A stretch of DNA of 64,000 nucleotides from Euryarchaeota archaeon UBA251 (GTDB lineage: Archaea > Thermoplasmatota > Poseidoniia > Poseidoniales > Thalassarchaeaceae). The notes under the pieces are model-generated. The model was not told where the DNA came from, did no database searches, and saw nothing but the letters and a program-made list of their open reading frames with translations. The stretch is from contig DAFJ01000073.1 in the NCBI GenBank assembly GCA_002497905.1, positions 4,238 through 68,237 of the forward strand, written 5' to 3'. The translations under genes were made by a program, and so were the position numbers. Positions 56,196 through 64,000 of the stretch are shown here, piece after piece (the stretch's first letter is position 1; each line of letters begins with the position of its first letter).

Positions 56196-58217
56196 ATGCA
56201 CGTCGACCTCAGTTCATTGGCTGAGGGGATTCCTAAGCACCTCCCACCCCTTGCAATCCTTGACGAAACTGTAGATCATGCACCTGCACGTCGTTCTATT
56301 CTTGATTCTGCTGAGGAGAAACTTGCAATCCGTAATGCATTGCGATACTTTCCTAGCGAATGGCACCCCACTTTAGCTCCAGAGTTCCTCGAGGAACTCA
56401 GAACGTTCGGCCGAATCTACATGCATCGATTTAGGCCACTCGATGTGCCAATGCGAGCTCACCCCATCGACCTGTACCCCGCACGCACCTCTCATGCAGC
56501 TGCGATTATGCACATGATTCAGAACAACCTCGACCCAGCAGTCGCTCAGTTCCCACATGAATTAATCACATACGGCGGTAATGGTGCTGTGTTTCAGAAC
56601 TGGGCACAGTATCGTATTACTATGAAGCATCTCTGTGAGATGACTGACCATCAAACCCTAGTGATGTACTCTGGACACCCCTTGGGCCTCTTCCCTAGCA
56701 GTGAGGCAGCCCCCCTAGTTGTGGTGACAAATGGGATGGTTATTCCGAATCATAGTTCTAAGGAGGATTATGATCGCATGAATGCTCTTGGAGTGAGCCA
56801 GTATGGTCAGATGACTGCTGGTTCTTACATGTATATAGGGCCACAAGGAATTGTGCACGGTACGACAATTACTCTCTTGAATGCGGCTCGACTATATCTC
56901 GATCTTCCCATTGGTAAGAATCTCTCTGGCATCCGTTTCGTAACCAGTGGACTCGGGGGGATGTCTGGCGCTCAGGCAAAGGCGGCAGTGATTGCCGGTG
57001 CATCCTGCATTGTGGCTGAATCGAATCCTGTTGCAGCAGAGAAAAGACACCAGCAAGGTTGGGTTGATCTTTTGTTTAACGATGTGGATTTGGCTATCGA
57101 TGCAATGGTTGAATCAAGTGATTCTGGCGAACCGATATCTATCGGATACGTGGGCAATATTGTCACTTTGTGGGAACGTCTCGTTGAACGTGAGGTTGAT
57201 GTCCATCTCGGTTCTGATCAAACCTCTCTTCACAATCCCTTCCAGGGTGGCTATTTCCCTGTAGGTCTAGATTTTGATGATGCTACAAAGATGATGTCTT
57301 CTAACCCAGAAGGGTTTGCAGAACTTGTGCGTATTTCGTTGGTGAGACATGTGGACGCAGTCAATACTATGGTGGGTCGAGGTATGCATTTCTGGGATTA
57401 CGGCAACGCTTTCCTACTCGAAGCAGAGAGGGCGGGGGCCTCCATAACAGATGATCAGGGGGAGCCGCTTTACCCGTCTTATGTCGAAGACATAATGGGT
57501 CCGTTATGCTTTGATCTAGGATTCGGTCCGTTTCGCTGGGTAGTCACTTCCGCGAATGCAGTAGATCTTCAGGAATCGGATCGCATTGCAGCTAATGTTT
57601 TGCGTTCTATGATGGATTCCGCTGCCCCGTCTATCAAACAGCAGATTGCTGACAATCTTCGCTGGATTGAACATGCACAGGAAAACGCTCTCGTTGTTGG
57701 TTCCCAAGCGCGCATCCTCTATGCTGACGATGTAGGGAGGCGTTCCATCGCTCTCGCGTTTAATCAGGCGATTGCTGAAGGTCGGATCACATCACCTATT
57801 GTTCTGGGTAGAGACCATCACGACGTTAGCGGTACTGATTCTCCATATCGTGAAACTGCTAACATAAGGGATGGCTCTCGTTTTACAGCTGATATGGCTG
57901 TACAGAATTTTGTTGGTGATGCATTTCGTGGTGCCACCTGGGTCAGCCTTCACAACGGAGGCGGAGTTGGTTGGGGTGAAGTAATGAATGGCGGATTTGG
58001 CATGGTAATCGATGGCTCGGAATCGAGTCGTGAACGCATCGAATCAATGCTCCATTGGGATGTTAACAACGGTATTGCACGTCGGGCATGGGCAAGGAAC
58101 CGGCCTGCTGAGGAGGCAATCGAACGAGCCATGGTCAACGAACCTCGCCTCAAGGTCAATCTTCCGAACCATGTGAGCGATGAACTCATGGATGACCTGT
58201 TAGGTGGCGAATCATGA
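56196..58217 (+). CDS. hutU: urocanate hydratase (long form)
   Basis: 673 residues. YGGNGAVFQNWAQYRITMKH, MYSGHPLGLFPS, TSGLGGMSGAQAKAAVIAG, GSDQTSLHNPFQGGYFPVG and a C-terminal HNGGGVGWGEVMNGGFGMV are urocanase motifs that bind NAD+. It hydrates urocanate to imidazolonepropionate. Most bacterial enzymes have about 560 residues; this length matches the long form known from eukaryotes and some bacteria. It overlaps hutH by 4 nt. Confidence 0.95.
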   Translation: MHVDLSSLAEGIPKHLPPLAILDETVDHAPARRSILDSAEEKLAIRNALRYFPSEWHPTLAPEFLEELRTFGRIYMHRFRPLDVPMRAHPIDLYPARTSHAAAIMHMIQNNLDPAVAQFPHELITYGGNGAVFQNWAQYRITMKHLCEMTDHQTLVMYSGHPLGLFPSSEAAPLVVVTNGMVIPNHSSKEDYDRMNALGVSQYGQMTAGSYMYIGPQGIVHGTTITLLNAARLYLDLPIGKNLSGIRFVTSGLGGMSGAQAKAAVIAGASCIVAESNPVAAEKRHQQGWVDLLFNDVDLAIDAMVESSDSGEPISIGYVGNIVTLWERLVEREVDVHLGSDQTSLHNPFQGGYFPVGLDFDDATKMMSSNPEGFAELVRISLVRHVDAVNTMVGRGMHFWDYGNAFLLEAERAGASITDDQGEPLYPSYVEDIMGPLCFDLGFGPFRWVVTSANAVDLQESDRIAANVLRSMMDSAAPSIKQQIADNLRWIEHAQENALVVGSQARILYADDVGRRSIALAFNQAIAEGRITSPIVLGRDHHDVSGTDSPYRETANIRDGSRFTADMAVQNFVGDAFRGATWVSLHNGGGVGWGEVMNGGFGMVIDGSESSRERIESMLHWDVNNGIARRAWARNRPAEEAIERAMVNEPRLKVNLPNHVSDELMDDLLGGES

Positions 58218-59719
58218 TTCGCATCGATGGCTCCAGTCTCTCTCCGTCGGATGTGGCGGCCATCGTAGGCGGTGATTACGATGTGCACCTCGATGATACT
58301 TGCCGCGAAGCAGTCGAAATTTCTCGGCGGGCAGTGGAAGATATTGTTGCTTCCGGGCGACCCGCGTATGGAATCAATACTGGTTTTGGAGACTTGGTTC
58401 GTGTTGCCATCCCTGACTCTGATCTGAAGGACTTACAGAGTAATTTAGTTCGCAGTCATGCATGTGGAATCGGAGAGGAAATGCCACCTGGTGAGGTCCT
58501 CGGAATGATGGCAATCCGTGCGAATTCACTCGTTACTGGACATAGCGGAATTCGATGGTCTACGATTCAGAGCCTTGTAGCCATGATTCGTGCAGGCATT
58601 GCCCCTGTTGTCCCTCGTATTGGTTCGCTTGGGGCCTCCGGTGATCTTGCTCCTCTTTCTCACATGGCATTGGGCCTGATGGGTGAAGGAATGGTAAATG
58701 TTCGAAACAATGGAATTTGGCAGAAGGAAACAGCAGAGAATGCTCTTCGCACAGCAAGTATAGAACCGGTCGTACTTGAAGCAAAAGAGGGTCTTTCGCT
58801 CATCAATGGGACATCACAAATGTGCCTATGGATTTCTCTTGCAGAACAACGTATGAGTGGTTTGATGGCTGCTGCTGAGGTTGCCCTTGCACTTTCAATC
58901 GAGGGTGCCCACGCTTCAATGACTCCATTCCATGAGCGATTACACCAAGTTCGTCCACATCCAGGGCAAATGAAGGTCGCCTCTCAGATGCGTCATCTAT
59001 TATCTGACAGCCCTAACATGGCATCTCACGAAGGTTGTGAAAAGGTCCAGGACGCCTATTCCTTCCGATGCTCTCCCCAAGTGCTAGGTGCAATCCAAGA
59101 GTCACTCGATCGTGTTCGTTCCACCATCGCGATTGAACTGAACAGCACCACTGATAATCCTCTCATCTTCACAGATTCAGGTGATACAGAAGTAATCTCG
59201 GGGGGGAATTTCCATGGAGAGGTACTTGGAATGGTTTCTGATGACCTTCATCTAGCAGTCCACGAGATATCATCAATTTCCGAGCGTCGTATCGCTAAGT
59301 TGCTAGATCCTGTTACAACAGGATTGACCGCATTTCTAGCTGCGGATCCTGGATTGAATAGCGGTCTGATGATTTTACAGTATGCTGCGGCAGCATCGGT
59401 GGCAGAGATTCGTGCACGAATCGGTCCAGCGACAGCTACTAACATCGTTGTATCGGCACAGCAGGAAGATCACGTGAGTATGGGTGCGACCGCATCTTGG
59501 ATGCTTCTGCAATCAATCGATAACTGTGCGGCAGTGGTCGCGGCCGAGATGATTACTGCATCGGAGGCGATGAGTCACAGGAGCGAAGATGTAGGTCCCA
59601 ATCTAATATCGCATCTTCAGATGATTCGTGATGTTGTTCCACTGAATCCAAGCGATTCAAGACGCGACGAAGGTATCGCTGCTCTTGTACCAATCATCCT
59701 TGAAGGACGTTTCATTTGA
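58214..59719 (+). CDS. hutH: histidine ammonia-lyase
   Basis: 501 residues. The self-made MIO cofactor forms from Ala141-Ser142-Gly143 in GSLGASGDLAPLSHMALG. YGINTGFGDL carries the catalytic Tyr, and STTDNPLIF and QEDHVSMG are standard. It removes ammonia from histidine to give urocanate, the first step of the pathway encoded here. No imidazolonepropionase (hutI) is in the window. The gene end overlaps the convergent DUF835-like gene by 8 nt. Confidence 0.95.
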   Translation: MIRIDGSSLSPSDVAAIVGGDYDVHLDDTCREAVEISRRAVEDIVASGRPAYGINTGFGDLVRVAIPDSDLKDLQSNLVRSHACGIGEEMPPGEVLGMMAIRANSLVTGHSGIRWSTIQSLVAMIRAGIAPVVPRIGSLGASGDLAPLSHMALGLMGEGMVNVRNNGIWQKETAENALRTASIEPVVLEAKEGLSLINGTSQMCLWISLAEQRMSGLMAAAEVALALSIEGAHASMTPFHERLHQVRPHPGQMKVASQMRHLLSDSPNMASHEGCEKVQDAYSFRCSPQVLGAIQESLDRVRSTIAIELNSTTDNPLIFTDSGDTEVISGGNFHGEVLGMVSDDLHLAVHEISSISERRIAKLLDPVTTGLTAFLAADPGLNSGLMILQYAAAASVAEIRARIGPATATNIVVSAQQEDHVSMGATASWMLLQSIDNCAAVVAAEMITASEAMSHRSEDVGPNLISHLQMIRDVVPLNPSDSRRDEGIAALVPIILEGRFI

Positions 59720-60593
59720 TAGCACTGAGGTTCTCTTCCTCGATGCGGTCGAGAATCGAAACGATGTCCTCTAAGCTAGTCAACTGCATGCATCTGAAGC
59801 GCATCTTCATGCGAACTGGGCTTGAGATGTATTCCGCATCTTCAATTCGTACAAGACATTCGGTTGCTGTGCGGATGTCTTGCTCAATTCGTTGGTAGGC
59901 TTCTCGAGCAAGGTCGAGATCAATAGAAATCGCATCGATTAGTGAAGCCACATCAAAACCGAATGAAGCCCATGCTTCTGCTCGTCGTAATAGGGATGGA
60001 TAGTCCATTGATTCACTAGGCAGGCGTGCAAGCATTGGCGGCACATCCTTCACAGGACCATCGGAATGGATTCCAATCTCGGGTTCCTGTATCGTATCTT
60101 CGAGTTCTTCTGATTCGATTATATCCGTATCGCCAATTGTTAGGGATGGTGCTTCCCTACGCAATCTCGCCCATTCTGAATCACTCATTGTGCCAGGAGC
60201 GCCGACGATGATAACGGTCCATTCGCTCGTTCGACAGATATCTACAACTCCACGAACAAACTTCAGGACAGATTCGAATCCATTCGTTCTGACAAGGAGT
60301 TCAACACCTTCCTGCCAAAGGATGCCTCTACCTTCTCGGATGGTTCGTTCGATAATCGAGAAGAGGTTCTCTAAAGTTGGACGAATAGCTTGGTCTACAT
60401 CGCGATCTGTAATCCATTGTATGGAATGAGGTGTTGTTCTCGCAGTATCTGGAATTTGTTTTGGGTTCGTACGCGTGAATGCACGTATGGGTGTCAGTTT
60501 TCCATGTGTTCGGTGAAGTGCCATCAAAGAGGTCACTGGGTCAATGGAGGGTGCCAGTCGGACCGTTCCAGGTTCCAGCACCCCGTCACTCAT
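59712..60593 (-). CDS. DUF835-like protein
   Basis: About 293 residues. The middle, LFSIIERTIREGRGILWQEG, then VELLVRTNGFESVLKFVRGV and a later GAPGTMSDSEW, resembles the archaeal DUF835 domain (a predicted regulatory domain often attached to signalling proteins). The C-terminal 90 residues are helical (LLRRAEAWASFGFDVASLID). No membrane segment or kinase is seen. The start at 60593 (MSDGVLEP) is chosen; an upstream in-frame ATG at 60662 is possible. Function unknown. Confidence 0.65.
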   Translation of the reverse strand: MSDGVLEPGTVRLAPSIDPVTSLMALHRTHGKLTPIRAFTRTNPKQIPDTARTTPHSIQWITDRDVDQAIRPTLENLFSIIERTIREGRGILWQEGVELLVRTNGFESVLKFVRGVVDICRTSEWTVIIVGAPGTMSDSEWARLRREAPSLTIGDTDIIESEELEDTIQEPEIGIHSDGPVKDVPPMLARLPSESMDYPSLLRRAEAWASFGFDVASLIDAISIDLDLAREAYQRIEQDIRTATECLVRIEDAEYISSPVRMKMRFRCMQLTSLEDIVSILDRIEEENLSAIK

Positions 60594-60728
60594 GGTTCCA
60601 GTTTCCTGTTCACTGGGTTCATCAATGGAATGGTTCCGAGCCGCCAAATCGAACCGATTCAAGCGTGAACCGTTATAGCGAGAATAGGACTCCTAAGCAT
60701 GCGGCCGTAAGGTCGAGGGGAAGATAAG

Positions 60729-62927
60729 TTGGCTGATGATGAGAAAGATATGGCCACCTGTGGCGCTTGCCAGACCGAGGTTCCCGCGGATTCCGAGAGT
60801 TGTCCAAACTGCGGCGTCTCTTTCTCTGGTGTCGTCGAGGATAACTTAGGCGAGTGTGGCGCATGTTCAGCCCTCGTCGCACTTGATTCGAAGACATGTC
60901 CTCAGTGTGGCGTACTCTTCGTGCATGATGATGTGGTTGCAGTTCTCGCCGATTGGATGACATCTACAGGCCTTGATGTTGAGACCTTGTTCGGACGTTT
61001 GGATACTGATGGAAATGGTCACATCGACACTGAGGAATTGCGCACCGGGTTGATTGCTCTCAAAATCGCGGCGTTGCCACCAGTCGAAGTCGACCGTCTT
61101 GTTGCAGAGATTGATCAAGATAACAATGGTGAAATTGAGCTTGGTGAACTACAATTCATCCTTTCCAGCGGTTCTATGCAGTATGCGGAATCTGTTCTTA
61201 ATCGCGTAATGAAGAAGCACGATATCTCTGATGCAGATGCTTTCCTCCAATTCGCGCGTTCCTTTGATGAAAATGAGAATCGATATTTGGATCAGAAGGA
61301 ACTCAAAAAGGCGGCTGAAGCCTTTGTTGACAAACCCGAGCCAGAAATGGTGGATGAACCTGAAGATGTTGAAGAAGAGGAGGTGGAAGACGAATCTCCA
61401 GATGACGCTGAAGAGGTAGAGGCAGATTCCGAAGAGGAGGTAGAAGACGAATCTCCAGATGACGCTGAAGAGGTAGAGGCAGATTCCGAAGAGGAGGAAA
61501 CTGAGGAAGTCACAGAATCCGAGGATTCCGATGCGGATGAAGAGATGGACTCAGCCTTTGCTACAATGATTTCCGAATCTACGGATGAGGAAGCTGTTGA
61601 GTCCGAAGATGATGAATCAGAAGACGATACTGATTCTGACGACGATTCCGACGATGATGAAGAGCAGGAATCTTCTGGAAAGGGTCGTTCTTTCGATCCT
61701 AGTTCGCTTATCGATGATGACGATGACAATGTCGGCGATGACGACGAAGAAGAATCGTCCGATGACATGGATGACCTCATTGATTCCATCGATGATGATG
61801 GCAGTGATGGCGAAGATACTGATGAGGAGTCCGAAGAGGAGGAACTTGCTCCGATGGATCAGGAGAGTGCCGATGGCATCATGCTGGAAATCGGTCGAAA
61901 TCTGAACGAGTCAAACACAACCATTGACGCACTATTCGAAGGATTTGATGTTGATGAGAGTGGGGAATTGGATCACTATGAGTTTGCAAAGGGTCTCAAG
62001 AGCCTTGATTTAGCGGATCTCCCTCCACATGAGATTGATCGTATCGTCAAGTTCCTGGACAAGGATGACAACGGTAAAATCGATTTGAATGAACTCCGTT
62101 CAAACTTCAACGAATGGAATGTGCCTATTTCTGATCTTAAGCCCAAGCGTTTTGAGCCCGCAGGTTGGCAGAAGTTCTTCATGAAACAATATGAGAATGT
62201 CTTCCCAGTTATGTATGTGCTATTGGCTCTGTTCATTGCTGGTCTTCTTGTCAACGCGCTTGTAGGGCCAGTTGATGGCTCTGGAGGAAATATCGCATTT
62301 GATGGAGAAGTCGGTGAATTCTCAGTTGAGAATAATTTCTACGTCGAACCTGGCGAAATATATCCTTGTGATAAGGCGATCCAGGTCACTAATTGTGCGA
62401 ACTCACTTACACCACTTGCTGGAGAGAATGGTTCCAGTTCAATGCCTAAGAATTTCTACTGGGATGGAATTGTCGGTATGGTCTTGGGCATCGGTCTACT
62501 CATTGGAAGTGTGTATCTTCAACTTCAGACGAAGGGTTGGAGAGAGACAGTCCGTGCAGAACGAAAGGCAGCTTCTGAGGATTCAGAAGATGATGAGGAT
62601 TCCACCGAAGATGGATCGACAGATACAGATGATGCTGACGATGAGGAATCAGAAGAAGTTCCAGATGAAGACGCAGAAGATGCAGAAGACACTGAAGTGG
62701 ATGATGCAGAAGAAGAGGATTCAGATGAATCCGATGAGGCTGTAGAAGATGGCGGGGATGGAATTGACGTCGGAGACAGAGTCGGTGTGGAACTTGAGGA
62801 TGGCGAAGAGGCGTTTGGCGAGATTCTCGAATTCATCGAAGAAGACGACGAGGAATTCGTCGTTGTGTTACTCGACGATGGCGACGAGGTCGAGGTTGAG
62901 TTCGACATGATCTTCCTCGAGGAATGA
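60729..62927 (+). CDS. membrane protein with tandem zinc ribbons, EF-hands and long acidic region
   Basis: 732 residues. Order: zinc ribbons CGACQTE..CPNCG (11-29) and CGACSA..CPQCG (43-61), EF-hands DTDGNGHIDTEE (92) and DQDNNGEIELGE (129), a degenerate third (180, Arg at the Gly position), about 180 very acidic residues (200-375), two more EF-hands (407, 444), membrane helices at about 494-515 and 580-599 around an outer loop with two Cys, another acidic stretch, and a small beta-barrel-like end (GDRVGVELEDGEEAFGEI). GAGGGGAA precedes the TTG start; an ATG at 60750 is possible. It shares its ribbon/EF module with the 38.5-kb protein. Calcium buffering or sensing is inferred. Confidence 0.82.
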   Translation: MADDEKDMATCGACQTEVPADSESCPNCGVSFSGVVEDNLGECGACSALVALDSKTCPQCGVLFVHDDVVAVLADWMTSTGLDVETLFGRLDTDGNGHIDTEELRTGLIALKIAALPPVEVDRLVAEIDQDNNGEIELGELQFILSSGSMQYAESVLNRVMKKHDISDADAFLQFARSFDENENRYLDQKELKKAAEAFVDKPEPEMVDEPEDVEEEEVEDESPDDAEEVEADSEEEVEDESPDDAEEVEADSEEEETEEVTESEDSDADEEMDSAFATMISESTDEEAVESEDDESEDDTDSDDDSDDDEEQESSGKGRSFDPSSLIDDDDDNVGDDDEEESSDDMDDLIDSIDDDGSDGEDTDEESEEEELAPMDQESADGIMLEIGRNLNESNTTIDALFEGFDVDESGELDHYEFAKGLKSLDLADLPPHEIDRIVKFLDKDDNGKIDLNELRSNFNEWNVPISDLKPKRFEPAGWQKFFMKQYENVFPVMYVLLALFIAGLLVNALVGPVDGSGGNIAFDGEVGEFSVENNFYVEPGEIYPCDKAIQVTNCANSLTPLAGENGSSSMPKNFYWDGIVGMVLGIGLLIGSVYLQLQTKGWRETVRAERKAASEDSEDDEDSTEDGSTDTDDADDEESEEVPDEDAEDAEDTEVDDAEEEDSDESDEAVEDGGDGIDVGDRVGVELEDGEEAFGEILEFIEEDDEEFVVVLLDDGDEVEVEFDMIFLEE
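61377..61490 (+). repeat. two tandem 57-bp repeats in the acidic region
   Basis: Two adjacent 57-bp units (61377-61433 and 61434-61490) each encode EEVEDESPDDAEEVEADSE. They differ at one third-codon position (GTG/GTA), pointing to a recent in-frame duplication. Confidence 0.92.
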
Positions 62928-62930
62928 GCA

Positions 62931-63236
62931 ATGAGTGATGCTTCCCCTTCGTATGAATCTCTTGAATCCTGTCCGGATTGTGGCGCACTGAGTCGAGTTG
63001 GTACGGTTCGATGCCCAGAATGTGGGCGCTTCCACGCTAACATTCACGTTCGTCAGGAGGCGACAGTCGAAGACGCTCGTCGTGAGGCAAGAACACGTTC
63101 TTCGACAGAAGTTGACCCCTCGTTATATTCCCTCGATCCTTCGGCTGCCATTGATATTGATGGCGATGAAGATGTCGAGGAAGTCTCCCGGCCGTGGGAT
63201 GGCGGTTCCACTGATTTCAGATTCGAAGAGGAGTAA
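62931..63236 (+). CDS. small zinc-ribbon protein in the EF-hand operon
   Basis: 101 residues: a zinc ribbon (CPDCGALSRVGTVRCPECGRF) and an acidic, disordered tail with IDIDGDEDVEE. It begins 3 nt after the EF-hand protein and ends 2 nt before alaX, so the three are one transcript. The ribbon resembles those of the EF-hand protein. Function unknown. Confidence 0.75.
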   Translation: MSDASPSYESLESCPDCGALSRVGTVRCPECGRFHANIHVRQEATVEDARREARTRSSTEVDPSLYSLDPSAAIDIDGDEDVEEVSRPWDGGSTDFRFEEE

Positions 63237-63238
63237 AT

Positions 63239-63946
63239 ATGGATACAGAAGCACGCTTACTTATCCATCCGAGTGATCAGCCATCTCCATTCACTAGTAC
63301 TGTTACAGATGTGAATGAGGATTGGATTAGATTGGCATCAACAGAATTCTATCCAACGGGTGGTGGACAACCTCATGATACTGGTTCAATGAGTTGGAAT
63401 GAAGGACGTTGTCAAGTAATCGATGTAAAAGGTCGGAACGAGGTTCTTCACCAAATTGAGGGGGAACTTCCAGTCGTTGGCACCATCGTTGATTGTTCAA
63501 TAGATGCTCCTCGTCGTATTCGTCTGGCACAGATGCATACTGCTCAACATCTCGCCAGTGCATTGGCTGATGAGGTGTGGGGTGCAGAAACTGTAGGTAA
63601 CCAGATAGGTATTGAGACAACCAGAATTGATCTCAAGTTTGAGGATCGAGATGCGTTTGATCCCTTGGATTTAATCGAACGTATCAACGATGAGATTAGA
63701 TCGAATCACGCTGTACGTATGGACCATCGTTCTCTCGATAACCTTCGGAATGATCCTAATGTGAGGATTAGTCTTGATAGAATTCCAAACGTATCTTCAT
63801 TACGTACTATCGAAATCGAAGATATCGATGTCTGCCCATGTGCAGGTACCCATGTTGGATCCACAGGGGAAATCCCTGAGGTTGCTTTCGATGCATCGAA
63901 GTCCAAAGGTGCAGGTAAGTTGCGTGTGAGCTATCGCTTCGCGTGA
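63239..63946 (+). CDS. alaX: alanyl-tRNA editing protein AlaX
   Basis: 235 residues matching the AlaRS editing domain with its N-terminal barrel (AlaX-M type): FYPTGGGQPHDTG, zinc ligands H100 and H104 in HTAQH, and the Cys/His pair of CPCAGTHVG. It hydrolyses Ser- or Gly-tRNA-Ala made in error, in trans to the AlaRS editing domain encoded at 8.3 kb. It is co-directional with the EF-hand and zinc-ribbon genes. Confidence 0.94.
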   Translation: MDTEARLLIHPSDQPSPFTSTVTDVNEDWIRLASTEFYPTGGGQPHDTGSMSWNEGRCQVIDVKGRNEVLHQIEGELPVVGTIVDCSIDAPRRIRLAQMHTAQHLASALADEVWGAETVGNQIGIETTRIDLKFEDRDAFDPLDLIERINDEIRSNHAVRMDHRSLDNLRNDPNVRISLDRIPNVSSLRTIEIEDIDVCPCAGTHVGSTGEIPEVAFDASKSKGAGKLRVSYRFA

Positions 63947-63948
63947 GT

Positions 63949-64000
63949 TGGTGGGCTTGCCAGGAATTGAACCTGGGATCTTCGCCATGTCAAGGCGACG
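63949..64000 (-). tRNA. tRNA-Val (anticodon GAC), partial
   Basis: The 3' portion of a minus-strand tRNA cut by the window edge. The anticodon stem CGCC/GGCG closes the loop TTGACAT (anticodon GAC). The T arm is CCAGG-TTCAATT-CCTGG, and the 3' acceptor strand CAAGCCC is followed by discriminator A and an encoded CCA (complement at 63949-63951). The 5' D arm lies beyond 64000. Confidence 0.9.

Noticed and set aside
61292..61789. Serine-rich frame antisense to the acidic region
   Set aside because: It is the complement of GA-rich Asp/Glu codons, which read as TCN serine codons on the other strand; composition artefact.

Overview
The window reads as a gene-dense archaeal chromosome segment, most likely from a planktonic Thermoplasmatota-type euryarchaeon such as Marine Group II/III (Ca. 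Poseidoniia). That placement is an inference from gene content, not a marker phylogeny. Archaeal signatures are an archaeal-type alanyl-tRNA synthetase, the proteasome-activating nucleotidase PAN, primase small subunit PriS, the bridging factor aMBF1, isopentenyl phosphate kinase, Tsr3, KptA and RtcB, together with many ATG starts that lie about 25 nt downstream of TATA-like boxes (leaderless style). Traits typical of aerobic heterotrophic bacteria are mixed in: histidine degradation, EtfAB, a thiolase, futalosine-type menaquinone genes, a type I IPP isomerase and a PhoA-type phosphatase.

Layout. 0-6.7 kb: methyltransferase-like protein, membrane subtilase, cysteine desulfurase, zinc-ribbon membrane protein, tRNA-Ser, tRNA-Thr, AlkA-like DNA glycosylase and an anchored His-rich protein. 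6.7-14.5 kb: rtcB and alaS (divergent), a Frag1/DRAM-like membrane protein, a Nudix hydrolase, malate dehydrogenase and a CPBP protease. 14.6-25.5 kb: etfBA, alkaline phosphatase, isopentenyl phosphate kinase with an Idi-GGPP synthase fusion, kptA, thiolase, a double zinc-ribbon protein and an actin-like ATPase. 25.5-36.5 kb: coaBC, proS, split transketolase, an OPT transporter and a P-type ATPase. 36.5-42.5 kb: mqnE-mqnA, then on the other strand mqnD, a half-length deoxyhypusine-hydroxylase-like protein and a large EF-hand membrane protein. 42.6-49.6 kb: priS operon with a proline-rich protein, an acyltransferase and a CNNM-type transporter. 49.7-54.5 kb: metG, tsr3, aMBF1, PAN. 54.5-59.7 kb: ftcD (two genes), hutU, hutH. 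59.7-64 kb: DUF835-like protein, a second EF-hand/zinc-ribbon membrane protein, a small zinc-ribbon protein, alaX and a partial tRNA-Val.

The two most unusual items are (i) a 158-residue protein that corresponds to the C-terminal half of eukaryotic deoxyhypusine hydroxylase, with two His-Glu motifs 33 residues apart, and (ii) a repeated cytosolic module of zinc ribbon, linker helix and paired EF-hands. This module occurs in two otherwise different membrane proteins 20 kb apart and suggests a calcium-responsive system. No gene-free stretch exceeds 300 bases, and I saw no insertion sequence, CRISPR array, rRNA or obvious pseudogene.
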